A DNA stretch of 64,000 bases from Torreya grandis (GCA_037957365.1 JARHVA010005487.1:1070501-1134500), one strand, 5' to 3'; shown: positions 14,005 through 27,137, counted from the first letter of the stretch. Notes: generated by a model from the letters alone, not told the origin. A program made the numbers and translations.

Positions 14005-15860
14005 CATGCCCATATAACAAAATGTGCCCCATAGAGTGGTAAATGATGTTCTTGATCTGCTAGGTTAATTTTAACATGATTATATCTGATAAACCCATCC
14101 ACAAATGAAAATGTCTCATATATAACTATATAATCGATAATTATATCAAAATTAGGTAATGGAAAGTCATCTTTTAGACAAGCCTTATTTAAATCATGAT
14201 AATTAATGGAACATCAAATTTCTATATTAGGATTTTGAAATGGCTTATATGAATGTAGCATCTTATAGATTTTGAAAATATTTTTTGACTAGCAACACCA
14301 CTTTAGGATGTATTTTATGATTATTTTGCTTAACAAGCTTTGCATCAAGATAAAATAACATATAATACATCATCATTATTGGTTCAATCCCAAGCATATC
14401 TAAGTAAGCCCAAGCAAATAGTTATATATAATTATTTAGGACTTGTTGATAGGCATTGCTTTTATCATCCTACATCATTGCTATAATAAATACCGACTGA
14501 GGATCTTTATCTATTCTATATTTAAATTATATTACTTCTTCATTTAGCAATGTAGACTGCTATACAATAAATGGTATTATAGGAATAGTATTATGTGCAT
14601 CATGTTGGACATAGGTATCATAGATATCACCAAAATATGCATTAGTAGAGATGGCATGAGGAAACCTATTCTTATGATATAAGGAAGGAAAATCCTCATA
14701 TGCCCCCAAGAACTCTAATAATGACTCATTGTTTGAAAATTCATCAAATGTTAAAGTTTTTGGTGAAGTGGTATTATCAATCAAATGAGGGTGAACCACA
14801 TGCATATATATTATATAAGTATGCCTGCATTTATATTTGGCCTTTTGGATACAAATTGTGGTGTGAGTATATTGTTTATGAGTTACATGTTTATTTGAAA
14901 AACCTAAGCCTTGTTAATTTATGTTATTTATAGGAGAGATGGGTTGAGCTATACCCTATTCATGTTTTACCAAACCTTATCCTTTGTATCCATATTTGAG
15001 CAAAATATCAATAACAAAATTAGGTTTATAGGATTTTGACATAGGATTATTTATTTTTTGGATTATGGCACAATATGTGAAGGGATTAGTATCTAGTGAA
15101 AATGTATAAAAAAATCCTTGATGGCTAGATTTTAAACATGCATGTAAAGTAGATAGAATTGCATACATTTCATGTATCCATGGCCATCCCAAAAATATAT
15201 TACAATTTAAATCATTTGGCATAACATGACACAAATTAAGTAGTGTACGAGGTCCCAAAATAATGTTCAATATTATTTTCCCTAATACTTTTCATAGAAT
15301 ATTATCAAAGCCTTTGATGCTCATATTTGAAGGTTCCAAAAAATTAGGACCAATGCTAAGTAAGGAAATATATGATATGATACAAATGTTAAGCCTTGAA
15401 CCATTATCCACAAGGATTTTTAATAAATTTATTGCACACACGAACTTGAATATATAATGGTAAGTAACAATTTAAAAAGTCATGTGGTGGTAGACCTTCC
15501 TTTTAAAAAGAATATGTTATGTTCAATGAATTTGATGGAATTTAACACATAGGCCATATATGGAGGCTCCACATTACTAGGTAAAAATTTCATGCATAAT
15601 GTATCCAAAAGAACATCATTTTAATGGGAGGAGAAATGTAGTAAGTCTCAAAGTGAATTTTTAGTTATAACATCATTGAAAGAGTTTATGGCATCTTGGG
15701 AAGAGCAAGAATATTTCATACACTCCATTTGGAATTCTTTAGTATTAGGTAGGAGTTCATTGTAAATATTATAACAAGAAGGGGTATGCAAGAATACATT
15801 TGATTTGTAGTAATCAAATTTGGAACCCATTATTGATTGGATTGATTTAAGCATGCGTGA
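14005..15860 (-). pseudogene. Ty3/gypsy element A: end of gag, protease, linker, RT N-terminal half
   Basis: Read right to left. 15860-15480 gives a weakly recognisable gag C-terminal/pre-protease stretch. 15457-14960 is the aspartic protease: active-site block VDNGSRLNIC (15397-15411 covers VDNGS), then KGFD, then the flap-distal LGWPWIHEM block with STLHACLK (about 15195-15120), the typical Tat-element order. Around 14420-14300 are the RT lead-in motifs DMLGIEP and HPKVVLLVKK. 14235-14040 carries DLNKACLKDDFPLPNFDI, FSFVDGF and YNHVKI, the RT fingers/palm core including its first catalytic Asp region. The sequence stops at 14005, where B is inserted, and resumes at 1020. Frames shift between protease and RT and several stops are present. 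Confidence 0.85.
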
Positions 15861-16069
15861 AACATAAAAAGTAACAACTACTATTATGTATTATATAATG
15901 AAAAAACTAAGAGATGTATCCATATTGAACATGATTTTGGGAAAAGTAAAATTTTAATTTTTAACTTGTAAAATATTTTTAAATTAGAAATTAGACATCA
16001 AAAATAAAGAATCAAGAAATCTATGATCAATATCTAAATTTTTATGGATGAAAGGTTAGTTTAACTAAA

Positions 16070-17402
16070 TGTTTAAACCTAAAAGGTAGATATGAGGAAT
16101 CTAGGTTTAAAGAGGGAAGAGATATCATAGCACATAATGATGGTAGAATATCTCTAAAGTAGTCCAATTATTTATTAAAATCAGATAGAACATATACTAA
16201 ATTTATTATGGCGAGATGCCAAAGATAGAAAGTAAAACTATGCTAGATATTAAAATGATAATGAAAATGAGATACTTAGTTATTTTTGTTGCTAACATAG
16301 ATTTAAATTTATAAAAAGTAGAAATTATACTATATATTGATTCTAGATCAGTTACTTGATTATGGAGATTATACCTCCATAGTCATGGATACTTACTTAA
16401 ACCTAGGATGGTTATGTTGATGCTATTATTTGACTTAGATATAGGTGTCTAATAGGAAATACTTTATAAAACTAGATGTGACCACCTAGATGCTTCTAGG
16501 TTCTATGTCACCTTCACTCTAGTGCATTCAGATCTAGGTCATGGATTGTCATTCCTTATCAAATAAAAAAACCCTAGTTCTTCATCTTCATAGTGGTTAT
16601 GGAAAAAATGGGTTAGTGGGTAAGTAGTTTCTATTTACCTCAAATATAAATTTGTTAATAAGCATTTCCTACATAACCAATACTTCAAAAAGGGCCTTAC
16701 ACTTATGTGGTTCTCCCCTATGTGTTGGATTATGTGTGAATTATGCACTATGTGATAAGTAAGTACAACATTCACCTAGCTTATAACTTAGAAAATATGG
16801 CTCATGGAGTGCTCCTTCAGTACTTAAAACCTATTGATATGATGTCCCTATGCCTAATATGGAAATATGAGAAAATAGGTAAGCTTTACTCACTTGAGTG
16901 CTTGATTGAGTGCTTTTCTTAAGTAGCCTTCATATTTTCTAAGTTTGTCTAGGTTATGAATGAATGAAGGTTGATATTGTATTTATACCAACCCATTTGG
17001 AGAATATATTACATTAAATCACTTAGGCCAACCATAGGAATATGTTTAGTTTATAAATTAAATAACTTTAGGGCACTAGACACTTGTGTTGAGATAGGAC
17101 ATTTGTATCAACATAAGCATCTAACTGGGATGTAAGTGTCTAGGTAGTATAAAAACAAACATAGGTATATAAGTTATAGAGATGTAAGATAAACATATTT
17201 ATAACATTTTAAGAAAGATATAAGGTTTGAGTCATCAAAATGACATTGGTCTAACTAAGACTTAAGCAATTAGGCATAGAGAGATAGTGTATATAAGCTT
17301 TCTAGAAGCAGGAAAGGTCTAAACGCTAAAGGTACATTCACGATAAGTATTTTTCAAGTGTATAAGTTTGAGGTGACACATAATATATAAATAGTGTCTA
17401 CA
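16070..17402 (-). repeat. 5' LTR of element A (C3-family LTR)
   Basis: Homologous to 29961-31288 and to 36423-36570 plus 43896-45050. On the minus strand it starts TGTAGACACTATTTA and ends TTTAAACA, giving clean TG...CA ends. Shared landmarks include AATGGGTTAGTGGG (about 16608) and the ACATAACCAATACT stretch (about 16672). Low-side flank 16069-16050 resembles the C3 primer-binding region, so it is best read as a 5' LTR. Gag between it and the protease is only about 600 bp, far shorter than in C or C3, so an internal deletion is likely. The alternative, that it is the 3' LTR of C, is less favoured because no polypurine tract is seen at 17403. Confidence 0.72.
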
Positions 17403-19389
17403 TATATTTGATTTTGATAATCAATTAAAAATCTTGTGTAACATTTCGGAACACATGCCATGCATGATGCCCCCAATTTGAGTAAAATTTGTGATAATCC
17501 TATATATAAATCTAAAAAGTGTTTTTGAGTAACCATTGAAAATTATTTTATAGATTGATTATATTTTTGAAAAATATAGAAAATGTTGTTTTTGACTTCT
17601 AAGATGAAAGTGTGTTGTTCTAGACAACTACAACCTGTGTTGTTGTCTAAATAGCACGACTTTATCTGAATAAACTTTCTAGGAAAAAACTAAGTATGCA
17701 TTGAGATCAACTAAGCAAGTATTATCTTTTTCTATTTGTGTAGTGGACTATTTTAGTTTATTCTCTAAGACAAGCCACTGTTTATGCCCCATTTTTTGAG
17801 GTGATTTGTGAATCTTGTGCAATAACTTAGCTCAAAATAAAAAGTTATGTGAATGATATTACAAAAAATATTGAAATATAGATTAATAATGATAAAATTA
17901 GAAAGCATGGAATCATATTAAAAAATATGAGAAAAATAACAAAAAATGATATATGTCAACCAAATATATATAGTGTCATTTCTAGATATATGTTAACAAT
18001 TAGGCACATAATGAATAAATGATCAATAATGATTACTTGAAACTGAATATAACTACTTAGGGTAGATTCATGATATTGATCATGACACCAAAAAATCAAA
18101 GAGATGCATGTAATCTATCATGACACCACAAATTGAGTGAACAATAACAAACAAGAGTCATGGCCATGATGAATATAAAAAGAGCACATACAAAATAATT
18201 CAAAATGTGGAATAAGGCCAAGGTTCCACATATACAATAAATGTTTAAATGTCACTCACACATATAGAAACACACAATAAAGACATGTTTAAATGTTCAC
18301 AATCTAAAGTTATGAAGGCACACAAATAATGAAGTAAATAAGAAAACATGATAAGCATGTATGAATAAGTGAAATTTATCTACATAAGCAATTATTAACA
18401 TCAATATATTCAACAAGTCATGTATTAAGTAAAATAACAATACGAAGTAAGTGAGTAAATATGGAAAGATTTACGTAATGTATGTTGTATTAGGAACAAA
18501 AAGCATATTCATAGAGTGATAAAACTTGAGTAAAATATGCCCCTAGTGAACTTATTATGGTGCACATAAGATATAAAATCTATGTGACTATTTGGATATG
18601 AGAAATTAGAGCATGCATTCACTAAGACAAGGCCATTGGAATTGGATAAGAGCACAATGCATTACTATCTAAAAAAGAGTGATTTTGTATGTGTAATTTT
18701 TTAAGGTTTGAGACAATATCACCACCTAAAAATGCACATGAAAGTGAAAACTTGTATGTTTTACAACTCACTCAAGTACACTTGTGAAGCATATTTGATA
18801 TAAAATTAGATATAGAGAATTAATACATATATTAAAACACAAAGTAATTGATGTAAATGAATTACATATATCATGCATAGGTCTTGATTTTTATTTTTTA
18901 AAATATTATATTTTTTTACTATTTTTAATATATGTTACTAAAAAAGGAACATTATAATCAATGAATCCCACAAGATCCTCATAATTAATATGTACTATAT
19001 CTAGCATCTGAAGGATGACCTCTCATGAATAGAAAATATCATGCCACTGTGAAGTATCTGATCTCCACTTGTAATCTAAAAATTGATTTTTCTCTATAAT
19101 TTAAGTGCCACTATCATGATGATGATATGTAGTATCATGCCAATGTTATTTAGCATTGTGAACTCTAGGACTCTTTGGAACCCATATTGTAGTATCATAA
19201 ATTTGTGTTGGTCTTCATTATGGAACATGCTTAATTTATTATAATACCAATCTAAGACATGTTGCAGTAAAGATTAGTTCTCTAAAAATTATGACAAATC
19301 ACTGATTAAGTGGATTTTGAAGGATAGGTCTCCTTGTCAAGTTACCCACTTTATTTTGGATGTTTAGAATGCATTGAGCCATTTTAGGT
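17403..19389 (-). other. Non-coding spacer of element C
   Basis: This AT-rich, A-rich interval lies beyond the protease of C (minus strand). No RT, RNase H or integrase motif was found on either strand. Like the C3 spacer (31306-33950) it contains recurring CATGTTTAAATGT-type words (about 18245-18300) and a T-rich block (about 18885-18925). It is probably the same class of spacer, heavily diverged. Element A appears to have inserted at its left end. Confidence 0.5.
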
Positions 19390-21800
19390 TGTTCACCTAA
19401 AATTTATTGTGTGGGAAAAATAGCCCTTGGTTTTAGGGTGTTCATATGGAATACCATGAACTATGATAACCTCATTATAAAAAATGTATTTTAAACATTT
19501 GTGTATTATATAAGGTACTACATAAAGATGATGAATCTAAGGATATCCCAATAACATATCGAAGATTCATGCACTGAGTACTAGTATAAACTTGGTGGTC
19601 AGATGTGATAGACCAATATGTAATGGTAATGTGATCTCACCAATAAAACTATAAACATGGCCATTGAATCCCTTGACTACTATTATTATAGGAAGTATAT
19701 CCTTATTTGTGTATCTAACATGAGAGAGTGTGATAGTGCACATATTTAAACTTGAACCATTATCAACCATGGCACTTTATATAGGTTGATAATAAATGTA
19801 AGCTCAAATGAAAACATAGTGTAGATCAAAATCATCATTGACTATCCCATGCTTTGAGAATAGGATAAGTGGTCTAGATGGCACTAAAACATGATATGTA
19901 CCAATTCAAAGGATGTTTCACCTATGTATGAGGATGCTAAGAAGTTGGTGGAGGGCATGTATTATATATGTAATACACTTATAATTTATCTATTGTTTCT
20001 TGACCTATATTTTTAAGGAAAGGATCACTGAATATATTCATTATTCTACTCTCACTTGGTTATGCCTTTGTAGTGTTAGTAGATGTACCCACATCAAAGA
20101 TGTTCTCATATATAAAATCTTGTATCTCATGTATCAAATTGATGCATCTATTGGTATTATGCCCTGGTGCTCTATGAAAATCATAAAAAATATTTTTATC
20201 AAATCCTTTTGGAAGAGATTTAATCGCATCAACTTATTTAATGGGAGGGAATGATATGAGGTGACATTCCAATAAATTTTGTAACATCTTATAAGGATAT
20301 TTTGGAAAGTTGGATAAAATATCTCCATAGAGGAGTAGATTGTACAATATGTGGAGTAAGTTTAGAAATTTTAATCATTATTGTCTTTTGATCATTATTA
20401 TTTTCACTTGGCTTCACCTTGTATGGTGGCTTACTCTGATTCTTTGCATGATAAGTAAAAATTTGGTTGGTTACATACTTTATCTTATTCATTTCCAATA
20501 AATTAACCTATCTTTCCTTAATTTTGTGAAATAAATCCATGAATGATAAAAACTTCTTAAACATAATAGATTCATGTATATGTGGAAGCAAACTCTATTT
20601 GAATATGTCTTGCGATTCCTTTTCTTCCATAAGATTCATAATTTTGGATAACATGATATTATAACATAATATATAATTATGATAGGATCATTAGGGTCTT
20701 TTTTGAGTTGAGCAATCTAAATATATGAAATATTTTCACTTATGTTAATTAATAAATGTGCAAGGAATAAATTTAAAAAAGGATTGAATGTATTAACTGA
20801 TTGATCTGGTAGATTGTAAAAGCATCTTAGAGCACAATATTTTAAGCTACTCAGAAAAAACTTAGTCAAAAACCTATCATTGGATGCATAGGATAAAAAT
20901 GATACATGAAATACTCTCAAATATTACTTGGGGTAATCATTTCCATCTTACAATGTAATCTTAGGTGCCACAAAACTAGGTGATGAAGGAAAGTTTGAAA
21001 TATACTGATCCAATGGAGTATAAAGTAATTAATATGAGTCAAGTGTTTGATAATATTTATAAGAACCTTGTTCCAAATGTAATACCTTAGAATATATAGC
21101 TATTTTTTTTGCATAATGGATTTTACATTAGGAATAGAATGTGTGCTAACCAAAGGTGGTATAAAGCATGATTGAGTAGAGATTGGCATATTGATCTTAT
21201 AAAACCCTTGGGTTGCCCCCATGGTATCTTTTGGTATAAAATTTGTATTCAGTGATGTAGAGATAGGCAAGTAACCCATAAAAATAGATGTCATAGATGA
21301 TTAAGCCATGCTTGCACCTTTTTATTTACAAAATAGTTTGTAAGATATTATGATAAACTTAAGGTTGTTCATGAATTTTTTATAAAAAATTCTTAATAAC
21401 TTGCATTTTATTAGGCTTTGATATTCATCATTAATATGTGGTATTACATCTTGATGCTCATCTTAGAATCAATGTTGTCTTAATTATATTATTCATGCTT
21501 TAAAATATTATCATCACTTCTACGTATTTATCATATTCATAATTATATGAAGGACATAATATACCCTTTTTATTATCCATATTATGTTCCTTATCAAAAT
21601 AAATATGAGTATTATCAACTTGAGTACTAATTAGTCCAACACTTCTTCTAAGAGAGGTAGAAAAAACTTTCTTGAATTTCATAAAACATGAAATAAAAAA
21701 TTGTGAGATTGTTGTTAACAAAGAATTTATCAAATTTGAAAACCTTGATAAAAAAATTGGAAATAATAAAAAGAAGGAAATAAACCCTAGCAATATGAAT
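19390..21800 (-). pseudogene. Ty3/gypsy element C: gag and aspartic protease relic (Tat-like)
   Basis: Read right to left. The N-terminal gag (about 21800-21100) is poorly conserved. Around 20900-20770 is the gag core ASNDRFLTKFFLSSLKYCALRCFYNLP followed by NTFNPFLNLFLAHL, the retrotransposon-gag helical block. Near 20200-20080 is YDFHRAPGHNTNRC plus IHEIQDFI, the Tat-type zinc-binding segment at the gag C-terminus (Cys replaced by Tyr at its start). Protease begins with MVDNGSSLNMC (VDNGS at 19753-19767), continues with VKGFNG and GEITLPLHIG, and closes with LLGYP-IHHLYVVP (about 19545-19490), where the Trp codon of LLGRPW is a stop. No polymerase follows. Stops and frame changes are frequent. 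Confidence 0.8.
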
Positions 21801-21825
21801 GGTCATGGTTTTGTAATATTCAACA

Positions 21826-21842
21826 ATAAATGGGTTTATCAA
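21826..21842 (-). other. Putative primer-binding site of element C
   Basis: The minus strand reads ATTGATAAACCCATTTATT, matching in position and sequence the C3 site ATTGGTGAACCCAATT. It directly follows the presumed LTR end at 21843. The priming tRNA was not identified. Confidence 0.45.
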
Positions 21843-22950
21843 TATGTTCTATCAAAATTAGAGATTAAGAAAGTATTAATCTAATTAAAACAAATAGCTG
21901 AGTAAGATAAAAATATATAAGATATACAATAAATAAAAATGTGCTAAAATGGAAAATTACTAAAGACAAGTAACTTAGCTGGAACTAGGATCTCAAGGAC
22001 TACAATAGGGACTATGTAATCAACTATGGGATTATGTGAGGTCACTATTAGTCAATAATAAGGCTCTATTTGATTCTACGATAAGGCCATGATATTGGGA
22101 CATGATTAGCCTACATTTTCATCTATAGGGTGCATCGACATCCTTTAGGTTTTTTTAATTCTATGTGAGTTTTGAGGGGTGCACCTTTGCATGTAGGTCT
22201 TATGTATATATTCATGGTTATTCAATTCACTGTGTGATCCATCGTACTCTAAACCTAACTCAAATAACAAGGAGGAATAAATTCAATAAAAGGTAAAAAT
22301 GGGTTAGTGGATGAATTTGTGCTTGACCTCAACACCCTATGTGTTTAGCACTACCTACATATCGATACTCTAAGGAGGGATCAAAATCCATCTAGTTATC
22401 CCATGCTATAGTGTTGAGTGTAAAATATTTGTGTAATGTTATATGTTGGTAAAATCTTGGTGTGATTAGGTGCTTGAACAATGACTTGTGAAACATGTGG
22501 GATGACCCATTAGATGAATTTTAATTTGAGAAAATAGTTGTTATTTGGTAAGAGAATAAAAATGATGACTTAAAACACTAATAGCTAATGGGATTTTCCT
22601 AAAATAATGGCCTTATTTTGGGAGCAATGAAAAATAAAATGGAAGTATGAATCAGTCAAGGGATTATTGTAGGCTATTTGGAATGAGGAATACAAATAAA
22701 TAGTATCATAATCAATTTAAGCTAGAGGGTAATACACATAGAAGTAGAATAAAAAAAATTTAAAATAATGAAATTGAGAATAAGTAAAGTGTGCATAGAG
22801 ATGGTTAAAAGTGCATTATTTTTATATTTAATATTAATTTTCATGACTGCATGATACCATAGATTCATTTTTTTTAGATATCAGTTGGTTTAAATACATG
22901 ATAAATACTGGCACATTGATATATATTATGGGAGCATATTCCATGAATAT
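21843..22950 (-). repeat. Probable 5' LTR of element C (outer end uncertain)
   Basis: Starts next to the putative primer-binding site of C. It shares the internal order of the C3-type LTRs, with GGTAAAAATGGGTTAGTGG (about 22291) followed by CTACCTACATA and a TACTCTAA stretch. Overall divergence is high, so it is a different subfamily. The outer boundary was not found; the end given is an estimate. Confidence 0.45.
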
Positions 22951-25380
22951 GCACTTACTTTATATAAACTTAAGAATAAATTCATACACACTTAGTTGCA
23001 TATGCATGGGAATATGCACATAATTTATAGAAACATGAATTACATGTTTCCATATACATGTGAATTTGAGATGCAAGAGATGCATATGATTTCATATCAG
23101 TTAGTATAAATTCATGGGGTATGATACTGGTTTAAACACATATACATACTTTTAGAATTATGAGGTGTGATACTGGTTCATGCACACATACACATCAACA
23201 CAATTTACATTTGAATGGAAAATGGTTCTCTTTCCACTTCATACTTATCAGATTTACATTCATGATGGGGTATGAAAATTGTTCATTTATTTTGATCATG
23301 CATTCTATTCTACATTGAGTGAACTATAAAAATCTATATTCATAATGGGGACAAGAACATTGTTCATTCCATTTCGATCATGCATTGTTTTACTAGGAGC
23401 GAACTTGAGAAAAAATATATAGTTTAATCCATTAGCCATATTTAGTGGTTGATTCATTTTATTTAAATGGAATTATCCTAATGGTTCTCTCTTTAAATAC
23501 ATAGCTATTTTATGTTAGTACATTATGATGTTATCTTCCAAACCATAAAGCCTATATAACTACATAAGTTTGAGGCACAATCATTCTAACTCTCCATGTG
23601 CTTCAGTAAGGAAGCATAAGTTTATCTAGTAATTAATCATGGAAACATCATCTCTAACAAGATTTAAGGGAAACATCATATCCAACAAGTTGTAAGGGAA
23701 ACATTGTTTTCGCTAACACACAAGTGTACTTTAACCATTATTATTTCAAAATTTCAAAGATTCAGTTTCAAATTAAAATAGTCAATCTATGGACATTGAC
23801 TATACATGATTAGAGATTTTATTATTGCATGGTTGCATAATTAGATATTCATACCAAAGACAAAGTGTGTTGTACACACTCAAGCATATATTATCCTTTT
23901 ACTCTAACAATTACATTACTATAATAAAATGGGAGCATTTTTAGATATTGAAATATGGTATTAAGTACTTAACAACAACAAACTTGACATACATTTACCA
24001 TGCATGAATTGAGTACATAAACAAGGTCCTAATCTACTATTATATTACACTTACAAGATATCTTATTAGTCAACCCCTATGTCCTACTATTATACATATA
24101 TAGGAACCTCATTATCTATTTTAAACTTGATAAATATCTTACACATACATCTCTAGACTTTTAATTTAGTCTACTTGTACATAGGTCAGTTCCACTAGAT
24201 TTGGTTGGTATCACTAAGTGATACTACCCTAATTTGGTTAGTACCAACTGATCTAAATAACAATTAATTTTTAAAATCAAGCATCACTTTAGGGTTAGTC
24301 TATTTTACTATCATGTCAGTGGTATGAGAGATTACCCAATTGAAATCATATATAAATAAATCAAGGTCTCATTAAAAATAAAATTAGCACTTATCTAGAA
24401 CACACTATACACTATTACACATTAAGAAAATATGCCTTATTCTTCTCATATTAAAAAATTATCACTAGGAGAAATCACAATCCAAGGCCAAATCACACTA
24501 AATCCATGTCAAATAAAGCATTGCCAGATATCAAATCCAAATAATTAGCTACATACATATAGTGAAGGAGCACAATTACATAATCAAACTAAGTGGTAGA
24601 AATACATGTGGATTGATTTACCTCCTCAAAGTATTGGATATGTAATTAATGTTCAATCATAAAATGGGAGTTATCATGGTAAACTTAGTACATTATACTT
24701 TCCTAGATTTTGTAGGTTTATAGGCCTCACAAACACACTTAGGATTTTAGGGCAAATGACATTATTTTTTTGAGCTACATACATCATTAGGGTTTAAGAT
24801 TAAAAATATATAGTAAATAGAAATAGGGGTAGGTGAGCATATAGTCACTATTACTCATTTATTCATAGGTTAGTATCGACTAGTGCAAGTTAATATCAAC
24901 CAATGATACTAACCTAATTTGGTGGAATTGACCATGCATATATAGAAAATTAGTTTTTGAATCAACCACAAGCCATATTTATCTTGATTTTCACTTTTAG
25001 AATGTAATCCCAACCAAAAATTCACCTAAAAACTTAACTACCTATTCCTTTTTTTACTTACTATATTTAACATATTCCACTTTTAAAATCCTTACAAATA
25101 GCTCCATGACTTTACATTCAAATATATGGTAGAATGGTATATCTTAATATCTAAATTACTATACAATTTTCTATCTTAATTATATTAAGTAATTCATATT
25201 AATCCAAATTAGGGTAAAACACTAATTCAATTTTAGGAATTTGACCAATATTTATAGGGTTCCTAAATGTCACTTTCATAAAAATACAACACTCATTTTC
25301 TCTACGTGCACATGAAAAATATGATCTAAGTGTATAATAGGAATTAGGAGATAATAACTTATTATTTTAGAGATTTAGTC
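22951..25380. other. AT-rich intergenic sequence with local duplications
   Basis: No gene or retrotransposon domain seen. It holds short duplications: about 54 bp at 23100-23195 (GGTATGATACTGGTT), about 80 bp at 23256-23420 (GATCATGCATT landmark), and three 28-bp units of GGAAACATC type at 23640-23715. A related pair of about 60 bp with TTGGTTAGTACCAAC-like words lies near 24185-24250 and 24868-24930. The first of these contains a 17-base hairpin (GTATCACT-A-AGTGATAC, about 24209-24225). Confidence 0.6.
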
Positions 25381-25387
25381 TTGCTCA

Positions 25388-25402
25388 AGGTATTTAAAGC
25401 TC
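25388..25402 (+). promoter_or_regulatory. Possible TATA-type promoter element of element E
   Basis: GGTATTTAAAGCTC stands about 175 bp upstream of a well-formed splice donor and 1.2 kb upstream of the gag relic. TATA-like words are common in this DNA, so the assignment rests only on position. Confidence 0.25.
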
Positions 25403-25566
25403 AATAAAATAAGTTGAACCAAGGAGGTGATTCTTAGTATTTTGAGTCTATAGTTAAGGATACTTAGGTATTCATCCTTTCCATTTGATGCCTTCACCTA
25501 CAATATCTCTTGAAAAGTGCCACTATATCCAAAAGGGAGATTAATGCACTAAAAAATTGACTCAAG

Positions 25567-25897
25567 GTAAGTATCTATATCCCTAAGCTCTTTATTTTAT
25601 TTAAGTGAGTATATATATCTATATTTTGCATATTATTAGCATATATATATGCTTATACTAGTATATGTTATCTATAATTTTAGATATAACCATAGTTGGG
25701 ATTCCTTTATCCATGCTTATGTTAGTTTTCACCACCTTTCATGTATTTACAATCTATTATAGCAGTTTGGCATTTATATCTTGTTAGCTTAGCTTCATAA
25801 TATCTTAGATTTATGTTTACCTTGTTTGTTAGTTAATTTATTATGATTTCCTTATTATATTATTGATACCACTCTTACAAATAACTCTTTCTTTCAG
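25567..25897 (+). other. Possible leader intron of element E
   Basis: A donor CAAG|GTAAGTAT and an acceptor TCTTTCTTTCAG|CC, both close to the plant consensus, lie 331 nt apart in U/A-rich sequence. They sit between a TATA-like word and a primer-binding-like site, ahead of the plus-strand gag relic. Splicing is inferred from the sites alone. Confidence 0.35.
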
Positions 25898-26120
25898 CCT
25901 CCGTCCTACTTTATGGTGTAGCCTATTGTTATTTGGTCCTAGTATGGTCCTCTCTCTTTCTTAAATTATAGGATATTTATATTGTTGACCATAATTGACC
26001 AATATACATTCTGATGAACCCAAATTATATATTATCCCACCACTAGTTGGATCATATTCATATTTTCCTTTCTTTTATTCTCAGTGTTATATTCACATCA
26101 ACTTCACCATAATATACATC

Positions 26121-26137
26121 TTAGTGAACCCAACGTG
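26121..26137 (+). other. Putative primer-binding site of element E
   Basis: TTAGTGAACCCAACGTG resembles the C3 primer-binding site TTGGTGAACCCAATT but in plus orientation, 450 bp upstream of the gag relic. A second similar word (CTGATGAACCCAAAT) lies at 26011, so one may be a local duplicate. No LTR boundary could be fixed. Confidence 0.35.
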
Positions 26138-26855
26138 AATATTATTTTCTTGTCTCTTTTTCTTAAATTTATTAAATTTTTACATAATTTTCAATGATGG
26201 ACCCTCTTAGTGTTTTTATAGTGAGCCTCAAATCATTTAAATTCCATATGGGTTGATCCTTTATCCCTCCTATGTACACTATTAAATTCAAATACTCATG
26301 GTATAATTTTACTCAATCTCAATATTGAACTATCCATTATAACATTGCTAATCCATAAAATCTAGAAAGACAAAAAATATTGACAATAATACTATCTATA
26401 CTCCTCATAGTGATTATTCTCCTTACAAACATATAAGTTGTAAAATCATCGATAAATCTACATCAATAATTGGAACATCACACTATGTTCAAATATTCAT
26501 ACCATGTTCAACTATTCACAGCAACATTTAAAATCATATTTATACACCAATAGTAGACACACTAGGCATTCCCACCATTAGTACAATTTAATGCAACATG
26601 GTTTCAATTTCACCTCTTCTTAACAAATCTAGAAATCTCCCTCTTGAAAATCCTAGATCTGATGAATGTAATATGGTTCAAATCCATATAATGACCTATC
26701 TAAGATATCCTAATTAGTTTATCAAGAACCTTGAAAATAACATTATATACACCCCAAACATAAATGGGAGTAATAATATCATTAATAACTCTCCTTAATT
26801 GGTTGAGACATATAATAATGGTCCTCCTCTTAACACCAATGTTGGAAAATATTCC

Positions 26856-27137
26856 CTAATAATCCTCCTCTAACCAAAAATTATAGCAATCCTCGTAGTC
26901 AAAATCATCTAGATAATTATCAATTCCTTGCTCAGGTGAAAAAAAATGACCATTATTCAAGATTATAAAAATAATAAAATACTCCAAATGTATAACCACA
27001 TTTTGTAAATGACTAATCAACCTCAACAAGTCATTATAATCCAACCTAGTCAGCGTGTTATTCCTCTTCTTAGATATTCTAATAATAATCTTATTCCCCA
27101 ACCTCTTATATGTAACAGGATGCTGCAAAATATTCAA
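26856..27137 (-). other. Antisense ORF over the E gag N-terminus, probably not a gene
   Basis: A 93-codon ORF on the minus strand. It overlaps plus-strand codons readable as the Asn/Pro-rich gag leader, and its translation has no recognisable domain. It is listed because it is one of the longer ORFs here; the plus-strand reading explains the region better. Confidence 0.25.
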
